Assembly: GCA_964586775.1 (NCBI GenBank)
Contig: CAZPJD010000024.1
Location: forward strand, 1-27,844
Direction: 5' to 3'
Length of the DNA stretch: 27,844 bases
From: JADLEX01 sp964586775
GTDB taxonomy: Bacteria > Lernaellota > Lernaellaia > JACKCT01
Shown here in pieces: positions 1 to 6,941 of the stretch; position 1 is the stretch's first letter; the number at the start of each line of letters is the position of its first letter. The translations under genes were made by a program, and so were the position numbers. The notes beneath the pieces are model-generated. The model was not told where the DNA came from. It saw only the letters and a list, made by a program, of their open reading frames with translations, and searched no databases.

Positions 1-397
1 CGAGGGCTTCTTCTCCCTCTCCCGCAATCACCGCGTCGAATTCAGGAAACTCTTCCAATGTGCGTTCCGGGTTCGCCGTGGCGTGCGCGCCTCCCAGCGC
101 GATCCGGATCTCGGGCAACTCGCGCTTGATCGCATTTGCCAGACGCACGGACGAAGGAATTTGATACGTCATGGCCGAAATACCGACCGTTCGAGGGTCC
201 TTCTCGCGAATTCGGGCGAGAATTGACGCAAGCCCCAGCCGTTCGGCCTGCGCGTCGAGCACGCCGACGACGAGCCCGCGCTCACGCTGTCGGGCCGCGA
301 TGTAGGCGATGCCGATGTTTGGGCTCAACTGCTCGGCGCCCAGATCGGTGCGATCGAGATGCAAAGGCGGCTGGATCAGAAGCAGGTCGAGCGCCAT
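1..397 (-). CDS. B12-binding radical SAM protein, N-terminal part (cut by window edge)
   Basis: Reading the minus strand from an ATG at 397 gives 132 codons with no stop, running off the window start. The visible part is a cobalamin-binding (Rossmann-like) domain. It opens with a beta strand ending in LLLIQPP, then LSPNIGIAYIAA, and later GGAHATANPERTLEEF and the loop AGEGEEAL. These are hallmarks of the B12-binding domain of class B radical SAM enzymes, as in the two genes upstream. The classical DxHxxG lower-ligand motif is absent, which is usual in this subclass. The CxxxCxxC cluster motif would lie outside the window. The start ATG overlaps the stop of the preceding gene by one base (TAATG), so translation is probably coupled. 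The substrate is unknown. The family is clear; that the gene continues intact is assumed. Confidence 0.85.
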   Translation of the reverse strand, partial: MALDLLLIQPPLHLDRTDLGAEQLSPNIGIAYIAARQRERGLVVGVLDAQAERLGLASILARIREKDPRTVGISAMTYQIPSSVRLANAIKRELPEIRIALGGAHATANPERTLEEFPEFDAVIAGEGEEAL

Positions 398-1863
398 TAC
401 GCCGCCTGCCTCCCATTCTTGACCCGGCGCAGCAGGCCGATGGACAGATTCCACAGGTAAACTGGCAGCACCTTCAGGCTGACGATGCGGAACATGAATC
501 GGATCTTCGAAGGGCGCAGATAAAAACGCAAATAGGCGAAAAGCTGCTCCCTCTCCAAAACCGATCGTGGCAGTCCCTCGAGTTCGTACGCCCGGCCCAT
601 CTGAATCCCGAAATAGTCCCAGTCGCACGTGAGCAAACGCATCCCGCCTTCGCCACGCCGCGCGGCGTCGAACAGCTCGGTGCCGGGATACGGGACAAGA
701 ATGAAAAAGTTCGCGAAGGCCGAATCCAACTCTCTCGCGAATTTCACGGTGCGACGGATAGAGGATTTGGTTTCCCCGGCCAGACCGAACACGAAAAAGT
801 TGTCCACGAGGATTCCCGCTTCGTTCGCGTCGCGCACCGCCCGACGGATTCGCTCGCGGTCGATACCTTTGCCCGACGACGACAGGATCTCCGGACTGCC
901 CGACTCGACGCCGAAAGCCACGTGACGGCATCCGGCCTCGGCCATGAGGCGCAGCAACGGCGCGTTGACCGAATCGACGCGCGTCTGACACAGCCAATAG
1001 ATGCGTCGGTGCAAGCCCCGGTCGATGAGCTTGCGGCAAACCTGTTCGACTAACTCGGGGATCGCGGCAAAGGTTTCGTCCATGAAGACGATCGCCCGTG
1101 CGCCGAAATCCTCGACGTTGCGGCGGATCTCCTCGACGATGTTCTCGGCGTCGCGACGCCGGATCTTGTGACCGGTGACGCGGGCGCAGAATCGACAACG
1201 ACCGGCGCATCCACGGCCGGTGCTGACGGGAATCTCGAGCACGTCGCGATCGAAACGATAGTGTGCGCGATACCGATCGAGCGGGAAGCATTCCCACGCG
1301 GGAAAAGGCAGGGAATCCAGATCCCGAATCGGCGGCGCGGCCCCGGAGCCTTTTACGCCCCCGTCCTCCCGGCGTACCAGCCCGCGAATTCCCGCGAATC
1401 CGTTTCCTTCGACGCAGGACTTCGCCAGCGCGAGAGCGGCGATCTCCCCTTCGCCGCAGACCGCGTAGTCAAAGGCGCCGAACTCCGCGAGCGTCTCTTC
1501 GGGCAGCGCCGTCGCGTGATAACCACCGATGACGGTGATGCGCGCGGGATTTGTGCGCTTGATTCGTTCGGCGACGGCGGAGGCGCTTTTCACGAGCGCC
1601 GTCGGCGCCGTGAATCCGACGAATAGCGGATTTTCACTTTCGACCTCGGCCGCGATCGATTCCGGCGATGTTTCGGAAATGTCGCCATCGATGAAACGCA
1701 CCGCGAAATCCTCGCGACGAAGAACGGCCGTCAGGTAAGCGAGTCCCAGGTGCGGCTCCGCTGTGTAACTGGGTCGTCGAGTAACGCCTTTGAGGCGCGG
1801 AGGGTTGATGAGTACGACATCGACACCCAAGGTTCGACCGTCCACGACATCGGCGAACGACAC
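397..1863 (-). CDS. B12-binding domain radical SAM protein
   Basis: 488 aa. An N-terminal cobalamin-binding domain (about residues 13-180) shows VVLINPPR, HLGLAYLTAVL, VIGGYHATALPEE and CGEGE. A radical SAM TIM barrel follows, with the 4Fe-4S/SAM motif C219-AGR-C223-RF-C226. The protein should cleave S-adenosylmethionine reductively, often in this class to methylate or rearrange an unactivated carbon with help from cobalamin. The substrate cannot be read from the sequence. A C-terminal helical region rich in Arg and aromatic residues (about 430-488) could sit at the membrane surface. The start is uncertain: the longest frame begins with GTG at 1863 without a good Shine-Dalgarno, and an internal TTG (residue 12) is an alternative. 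It is the middle gene of three radical SAM genes in a row and overlaps the next by one base. Confidence 0.9.
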   Translation of the reverse strand: MSFADVVDGRTLGVDVVLINPPRLKGVTRRPSYTAEPHLGLAYLTAVLRREDFAVRFIDGDISETSPESIAAEVESENPLFVGFTAPTALVKSASAVAERIKRTNPARITVIGGYHATALPEETLAEFGAFDYAVCGEGEIAALALAKSCVEGNGFAGIRGLVRREDGGVKGSGAAPPIRDLDSLPFPAWECFPLDRYRAHYRFDRDVLEIPVSTGRGCAGRCRFCARVTGHKIRRRDAENIVEEIRRNVEDFGARAIVFMDETFAAIPELVEQVCRKLIDRGLHRRIYWLCQTRVDSVNAPLLRLMAEAGCRHVAFGVESGSPEILSSSGKGIDRERIRRAVRDANEAGILVDNFFVFGLAGETKSSIRRTVKFARELDSAFANFFILVPYPGTELFDAARRGEGGMRLLTCDWDYFGIQMGRAYELEGLPRSVLEREQLFAYLRFYLRPSKIRFMFRIVSLKVLPVYLWNLSIGLLRRVKNGRQAA

Positions 1864-1947
1864 CGATGAAAAAGCGATGCCGACGAAGCCGCGTTGCGCA
1901 TGGGCTCTCGGCGGGGATTTCTCGGAGTTTAGACTTGAAGGTGCGAT

Positions 1948-1967
1948 GCGGCAAACATCTTTGCCGC
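1948..1967 (-). terminator. Perfect 8-bp hairpin directly after a radical SAM gene
   Basis: GCGGCAAA (1948-1955) and TTTGCCGC (1960-1967) are perfect inverted repeats with a 4-base loop. They start at the base next to the stop codon (TAA at 1968-1970, minus strand) of the gene ending here. No T tract follows on the minus strand, so it is not a canonical rho-independent terminator. It may stabilise an mRNA 3' end or attenuate read-through into the next radical SAM gene 104 bp on. Confidence 0.5.
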
Positions 1968-3386
1968 TTAGGTGAGTTCCATCACCTCGGCCACGGCATC
2001 CGCGCGCGAGGACGGTCCGGAAAACCTGCGTAGCGCGCCGAAGAAGTACATGCGGTACTGAAGCCGGAAAAGAATCCGCGTGCCGGGCTTACGCGACAGG
2101 AAGGTCCGAAGAGCATGATAGGGGTTGAGGTAGTACGACAAAACCGCGAAATGGAGCACGCGACGCACCATGGCCGGATCCTCGTGCACCAGTGCCTCGC
2201 CCTTGCCGAACCGGTCGAGCTGATCGTAATACTCGTCCTTCCAGTATCGATTTCCGGGCCGTGGCTCCAGCGCTCCGTTGGAATAGACGTCGGCGTAACG
2301 TTTGCTGAAGCGGATGTTCCGACGCATTTGCTCCCGCGTCTCGCCCGGCGCGCCCACCACGACGTTGCTGACGGACGCGATGCGCGAGCGACGGATGGTC
2401 TCCATCGCGTCTTTCATCCGGGCGGTCATGCCGTCGCCGCGTCCGTACCGGGCGTTGGTTTCGGGATCGATCGTGTTGGTGTCGAGGTTGACGATTCGCA
2501 TTCCCGCGCGCCATGCAAGATCCCAGACGTCCGGATTGTTGCGAACGGTCGCCGGCTCCACCAGCGCCATGAACGGAACGACATTTCTTCGCGCCGCTAG
2601 CGCCTCGAGCAGAGCGCGCAGGCGGCCCGGATGAATCCCGAAGTTGTCGTCGGCGAAGATCATGAAGTTGAAGCCCAGCGCGGCGATGCGATCGACCTCT
2701 TCCACCACCCGCTCCGGCGATTTCGCGGCCCAGCGACCGCTCCAGGTCGCCGGCTCGGTGCAGAAACCACAGTCGCGCGGGCAACCGCGGCTGGATTCGA
2801 GCAACGCGCCGAAGAGACCGCGCGTGACCGGATAGTCAACGGCCCGGAAAACCTCGAACGCGGGAATCGGCAGTTCATCGGGTAAAATGAACGCACGATC
2901 GGGCTCGACGACGACATCGCCGCCGCAAGTCCAGGCCAATCCCGCGATGCCCGAGACGGATCGATCGTCTCGAAGCGCCGACAGAAGCGCATTCCACGTC
3001 CCTTCGCCCACGAACCGGACCACATGGGTCGCGCCCGCGTCCAACTGCCGGTGGACATCGTGCGTGGCCTGAGGACCGCCCGTAATGATCGTCTTTTTCG
3101 GGAATCGCTTCGCCAAGGCGCGGATGAGCCGCGTCACGCCCGCATCGTTGTATGTGTAACGAACGCTGATCGCGATGATGTCGTAGGGCTCGAAATCCGC
3201 CGCCCTAAGTTTGGACCACGGGATCCGCGTCGCGTCCCGCACGTCGACTCGATAACCTTCCGGCGCATCGGCATGCAACGCTGCGAGAGCGAGCGGCGGC
3301 ATGAAGTTGTGGCCGAGATCGGTCGGAGGATGCAATAACAGGACGCGGCGCTCGCCGACCGTATCCCCGCTCAAGGATTTCCCCAT
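1968..3386 (-). CDS. B12-binding domain radical SAM protein, variant cobalamin loop
   Basis: 472 aa from ATG at 3386, with a weak purine-rich stretch upstream. An N-terminal cobalamin-binding domain (about 14-170) is recognisable by VLLLHPPTDLG, PPLALAAL and ITGGPQATHD. A radical SAM barrel follows, with C202-PRD-C206-GF-C209. Two usually conserved positions differ from the two downstream relatives: the GGxHAT loop reads GGPQAT (Gln for His) and the GEGE loop reads GEGT. The C-terminus (about 390-472) is helical and basic with aromatic residues, like its neighbour. It lies 104 bp upstream of the next radical SAM gene and 123 bp downstream of a GT39-like gene on the same strand, so shared transcription is plausible but not proven. 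The reaction is unknown; a methyl transfer or rearrangement on a lipid or glycan precursor would fit the context (inference). Confidence 0.88.
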   Translation of the reverse strand: MGKSLSGDTVGERRVLLLHPPTDLGHNFMPPLALAALHADAPEGYRVDVRDATRIPWSKLRAADFEPYDIIAISVRYTYNDAGVTRLIRALAKRFPKKTIITGGPQATHDVHRQLDAGATHVVRFVGEGTWNALLSALRDDRSVSGIAGLAWTCGGDVVVEPDRAFILPDELPIPAFEVFRAVDYPVTRGLFGALLESSRGCPRDCGFCTEPATWSGRWAAKSPERVVEEVDRIAALGFNFMIFADDNFGIHPGRLRALLEALAARRNVVPFMALVEPATVRNNPDVWDLAWRAGMRIVNLDTNTIDPETNARYGRGDGMTARMKDAMETIRRSRIASVSNVVVGAPGETREQMRRNIRFSKRYADVYSNGALEPRPGNRYWKDEYYDQLDRFGKGEALVHEDPAMVRRVLHFAVLSYYLNPYHALRTFLSRKPGTRILFRLQYRMYFFGALRRFSGPSSRADAVAEVMELT

Positions 3387-3509
3387 CGTCGCCGCTCTTC
3401 CCCCGACGGTTTCCGGTTCTCACCGCCCAATCTTCATTAAACCTCAAATCCGCATTTCTGCGAAGTTCGTTTCGCATGTTCCGTCGGCAAGTTCACCAAG
3501 TCGCCGCGC

Positions 3510-5036
3510 TCATTGGGGGTCCGCGCTGTTTGCGGATGGGGAAGAGCCGTGTCCGGAATCGACCGAAGCGCGCGGAAGCAGCACGGAAGGGAATTCCCGC
3601 GAAGGTGCAAAATCCCGCTCGACGATTTCGACGATCGTTCGCGGCGCGTATTTTTTCAGCCAGTCGAAGTCCGCCACGGCGCCGACGCGTCCATCCCTCA
3701 GGGCTTCAATCCACGCCTCGGTCTCGCCGGTCGAGTTCAGGATCTCGATCATCATCGGTCGGAAGTGGAGAAATCGATGCGGAATCGGATGGAACGTCCC
3801 CAGTGAAGACAGCATGTCGAGCACGAACCGATCCGGTGGGACTCGGTCCACAACAAATCGAAACCGGTCGACCTGCTCCCGGCGATGGTTGCCGACCAGA
3901 ATTTCCTGATCCCACGTGGCGAACCAAGGGACCGTCAGCGCCGCGACGACCGCTGCGACCGCCATCACGCGATTCGCCCGCGCGAATTCGCGAGCGGCGA
4001 GAATCGAAAGCACGGCCACGGGCAGAACGAGCACGTGATAGAACATCACGCTCTGCGCCGCGAACTGTGCAAGGCTGATCAGGCCGACGAAGGCGAGTGC
4101 CTGAATTCCGACCTTCGTTTCGTAATTCTTTGCGCCGCGCCACAGCCGAGCCCGGAGAATTCCGGCCAGTCCGAACACCACTGCGATCGACGACGCAAAC
4201 GCGCCGTTAAGGAGGACGCGAACCCGGTGTTCGCTGAAAAATGTGTCGCGCGTTTGGTGTAGGCCTCCCGTCAGAAGCGGTTCGAGATCGCGCGGGTCCA
4301 CCATACCGGCGGCGGACATGGTTCCAAGAAGCAGCAGGGTCGGGGCCGCCACGATCGCTGCGAACGCCGCGTGGCGCCAAAATCGGCCGCGCCACGGAGG
4401 TCGCGAGAAGTGCGCCATCTGGCTTTCGAGTCCAATCGCCAGTGCCGGGACGAGCAGCACACCTTTTTGGCTGAAGAGCAGGCCGACCCCGAGCGCCGCC
4501 GCGCACCAGTGGGCGGACGACCTCGCGCTTCCCTTGGATTCGGTGAACACGACAAACGCGGCTATCGCCGCCAACCAGCACGGATACGCGAATGTGTCGG
4601 GGCGAACCTCGGCGAGTTTCTTTCCGATCGCGGGCGACGCGAGAAAGACAATGACGGCAAACCACGCCGCGACACGGCGGTTCGTGAGTCGGGACGCGAT
4701 CCAACCGATCTGTGTCGCGACGAGAAGCGTGATCGGGAATAAATAGATCCGAACGATACCCTGGAGTTCGGCGGAAGGCCCATGCAACCGGTAGATCGGC
4801 CAAAGCAGCAGATTGTGGATCGGCATATGCGTGTGGACGTAGTCGCGGAACGGCCAGACTCCGCGCTCGAAAAGCCAGATGATCTGAAGGTTCTCGAACT
4901 CGTCGGGGTTCAGGTAGCCGGTCATGACCCAATAGAACTGGCGGACCAGCAATCCGAAGGTGATCGCGAACAGAAAACCCTCGAAACAGCCCATCGATCG
5001 AACCAAGTTACGAATGGGATTCCCGACGGCGGACAT
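3510..5036 (-). CDS. GT39/ArnT-like membrane glycosyltransferase
   Basis: 508 aa, strongly hydrophobic with about ten membrane spans. The first periplasmic loop holds the acidic motif NPDEFENLQ (D45, E46), followed by the patterned YVHTHMPIHNLLL. A second loop motif, EVRPDTFAYP (D147), is typical of the dolichyl/polyprenyl-phosphate-mannose mannosyltransferase (GT39/PMT_2, ArnT-like) GT-C fold. Such enzymes use a polyprenyl-phosphate sugar and act on the periplasmic side of the inner membrane; the acceptor is unknown. The ATG at 5036 has AGGAG about 12 bases upstream, a longer spacing than ideal. A possible extended -10 (TGCTAGATT on the minus strand, 5087-5079) lies just upstream. The gene leads a minus-strand run of three radical SAM genes and is divergent from a sugar epimerase gene, which supports a surface-glycan role. 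Confidence 0.85.
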   Translation of the reverse strand: MSAVGNPIRNLVRSMGCFEGFLFAITFGLLVRQFYWVMTGYLNPDEFENLQIIWLFERGVWPFRDYVHTHMPIHNLLLWPIYRLHGPSAELQGIVRIYLFPITLLVATQIGWIASRLTNRRVAAWFAVIVFLASPAIGKKLAEVRPDTFAYPCWLAAIAAFVVFTESKGSARSSAHWCAAALGVGLLFSQKGVLLVPALAIGLESQMAHFSRPPWRGRFWRHAAFAAIVAAPTLLLLGTMSAAGMVDPRDLEPLLTGGLHQTRDTFFSEHRVRVLLNGAFASSIAVVFGLAGILRARLWRGAKNYETKVGIQALAFVGLISLAQFAAQSVMFYHVLVLPVAVLSILAAREFARANRVMAVAAVVAALTVPWFATWDQEILVGNHRREQVDRFRFVVDRVPPDRFVLDMLSSLGTFHPIPHRFLHFRPMMIEILNSTGETEAWIEALRDGRVGAVADFDWLKKYAPRTIVEIVERDFAPSREFPSVLLPRASVDSGHGSSPSANSADPQ

Positions 5037-5188
5037 GGACGCGTTTGACTCCTGACGGCGCGGTGCGAGGGAGCAACGAATCTAGCACGTCCATGCCAAG
5101 GCGGGCTACGAATCGAAACGCACTCCGGCGAATCCGGAAATGGGGGCTCGACAGCCGTTTGCCACTTTCGCAATCCGGGGATGACACG

Positions 5189-5206
5189 TATAAAGAAGCA
5201 CTTCTT
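5189..5206 (+). promoter_or_regulatory. Possible -10 element with overlapping inverted repeat
   Basis: In the 286-bp divergent intergenic region, TATAAA (5189-5194) is directly overlapped by AAGAAG-CA-CTTCTT (5193-5206), a perfect 6-bp inverted repeat with a 2-base spacer. A -35 is not convincing (TTTCGC, 16 bp upstream). The layout would suit an operator at the start site of the epimerase gene at 5323, but this rests on pattern alone. Confidence 0.3.
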
Positions 5207-5322
5207 GCCTCGAGTTTCGGCGAAATGAGCCCGATCTCCAGTGGCCCGCCCGACGCGACGGTCGTCGAATCTGAATTGTCCGCGACCGCACGTCGAAGGG
5301 ACGCTCCGGGAGGATTCTGTCG

Positions 5323-6285
5323 TTGAGCGGTCGTGTACTGATCACGGGCGGTGCCGGGTTCATTGGCCATCATCTCGCGCGGCGCATGCTCGACGAAGGC
5401 TGGGACGTCTGCGTCATCGACAACGAGAGCACCGGTCGACGCGAGGATGTGCCGGACGATTGCGCGTACATTCGCGGCGACATCACCGACCGGGGCGACT
5501 TGGAGCGCGCGTTCGAAACCTCTCCGGATGTCGTGTTCCACGTGGCCGGGAAGGCGTCCAATATCCGGTGTTTCGACGACCCGCTCTCCGATATCCGCGT
5601 CAACCTGCTGGGCACGACGAACGTGGTGGAGAAGTGCGTCGAACGTCGGGTGCGTAGACTCGTCTATGCGGGTTCGATGACCGGATATGGCGCGATGGAA
5701 ACCCTCCCCGTGAGCGAGGAGGCTCCTCTTCGCCCAATCTCCTACTACGGAATCGGAAAAGCCGCTGCCGAGCGATTTGTTTTGGCGACGGCAAGGCGAA
5801 CGGACCTGCCGGCGCCTTTTTCCGCGACAGTATTTCGAATGTTCAACGTGTACGGTCCCGGGCAGAGTCTGACGAATCCGTATCAGGGCGTGCTCGCAAT
5901 CTTTATCGGTCGTCTGCTTCGCGGCGAACCCTGCGTCGTTTACTCGGACGGAAATCAGACTCGCGATCTGGTTTTCATCGACGACGTGACGCGCGCGTGG
6001 GCGATCGCAGCACGCAACGGAAAAGCCGATGGAGAGGCGATCAATCTGGCTTCGGGACGCAGTTGGTCGATTCTTCAGTTGATCGAAAGGGTCTGCTCCG
6101 CCATGGATAAAGACCTTGCGCCCGGCACGATCTGCTTCGAGTCGGAGCGACCGGGCGATCAGCGAGAGACAGCCGCTGACATTTCGAAAGCCGGGCACGT
6201 CTTGGGATGGACGCCCGAGATCGATTTGGAAGAAGGGCTCCGCAGAACTGTCGCCTGGGCTCGCAACGGCGCCGGGAGTTCTTGA
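5323..6285 (+). CDS. NAD-dependent nucleotide-sugar epimerase/dehydratase (extended SDR)
   Basis: 320 aa. The N-terminal Rossmann motif GGAGFIG (residues 9-15) binds NAD(P). The catalytic residues of extended short-chain dehydrogenases are present: S118 and T120 in YAGSMTGYG, and Y142-xxx-K146 in YYGIGK. Later motifs FRMFNVYGPGQ, RDLVFIDDVTRA and INLASG fit the UDP-glucose-4-epimerase-like group that acts on nucleotide sugars. The exact substrate (UDP-Glc, UDP-GlcNAc or dTDP-sugar) cannot be read off. The start is TTG at 5323, with the Shine-Dalgarno GGGAGG (5308-5313) 9 bases upstream; no better start is near. It is divergent from the GT39-like gene, consistent with supplying an activated sugar to the local glycosyltransferases. 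Confidence 0.92.
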   Translation: MSGRVLITGGAGFIGHHLARRMLDEGWDVCVIDNESTGRREDVPDDCAYIRGDITDRGDLERAFETSPDVVFHVAGKASNIRCFDDPLSDIRVNLLGTTNVVEKCVERRVRRLVYAGSMTGYGAMETLPVSEEAPLRPISYYGIGKAAAERFVLATARRTDLPAPFSATVFRMFNVYGPGQSLTNPYQGVLAIFIGRLLRGEPCVVYSDGNQTRDLVFIDDVTRAWAIAARNGKADGEAINLASGRSWSILQLIERVCSAMDKDLAPGTICFESERPGDQRETAADISKAGHVLGWTPEIDLEEGLRRTVAWARNGAGSS

Positions 6286-6387
6286 CCGCGCGCAACCACA
6301 ACGGACCCGATCTGGATTTCTTTTTCTCTTCCCTTGAGATGCCAAACGTGTAATAACTTGACCGTTTCGTTCGCTTGGAGGGTGACC

Positions 6388-6864
6388 ATGAAGAAGACGA
6401 TGTTTTGGCTGGCCGTGCCGATGCTGCTCGGCGTTCTCGGATTCTTTTCCGGTTTCGGCTGCGGTGACGACGACGACGACGACGATGGCGGTACGGATGA
6501 CGATGCCGACGACGATGCGTCGGATGACGACACGGACGACGATGCGGACGACGATGTCGACGACGATACGACCGACGATGATACCGGCGTGACCGTCGAG
6601 GAGTGCAACGACACGTTTTCCGCCGCGTTGGGAGACTGCGAGGATCTTTCCGGAACGGCCATGGACAAGGCGGAGTGCGCGGTCGATGCCTTCGCCGCGG
6701 CGATGGAATGTTACGAAGATGCCGGCGTCGGAAGTGCGGAACTCACCTGCTATCAGGGATGCATCTCCACACTGGAATCCTGCATTTCGCTGTGCGGGGA
6801 CGACGAGACGAGTTGCCTCGATCCTTGCTTCGGCGCGATGGATTCCTGCTGGAACGGTTGCTAG
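6388..6864 (+). CDS. Small lipoprotein with Asp-rich tether and 11-residue-periodic Cys domain
   Basis: 158 aa from ATG 6388, preceded by GGAGGG (6377-6382); an upstream in-frame start at 6334 has no such site. A signal peptide (MKKTMFWLAV..., residues 1-24) ends at a probable lipidated C25 (lipobox SGFGC, imperfect). Residues 27-66 are almost entirely Asp runs broken by A, S, T, V or G, an extended acidic tether. The mature domain (73-158) has 12 Cys at 73, 84, 97, 108, 121, 125, 132, 136, 143, 147, 154 and 158. The last eight form four Cx3C units (CYQGC, CISLC, CLDPC, CWNGC) repeating exactly every 11 residues. The family is unknown to me. An even Cys count and a likely periplasmic or surface location suggest disulfide-stapled helices. 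It is convergent with the next gene. Confidence 0.85.
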   Translation: MKKTMFWLAVPMLLGVLGFFSGFGCGDDDDDDDGGTDDDADDDASDDDTDDDADDDVDDDTTDDDTGVTVEECNDTFSAALGDCEDLSGTAMDKAECAVDAFAAAMECYEDAGVGSAELTCYQGCISTLESCISLCGDDETSCLDPCFGAMDSCWNGC

Positions 6865-6888
6865 GCGAACCGATCGACCCAACTGCGT

Positions 6889-6916
6889 GACGGCGACTCC
6901 GGTCGGGGTCGCCGTC
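6889..6916. terminator. Hairpin between convergent genes
   Basis: GACGGCGAC (6889-6897) and GTCGCCGTC (6908-6916) pair perfectly. Adding one T-G wobble and two C-G pairs inside gives a 12-bp stem with a GGTC loop. It sits 25 bp after the stop of the lipoprotein gene and 26 bp from the stop of the convergent fusion gene. It lacks a T tract on either strand, so it is a probable bidirectional, possibly factor-assisted, transcription end. Confidence 0.55.
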
Positions 6917-6941
6917 CGAATTTCCGCGTCGTTCGCGGATC

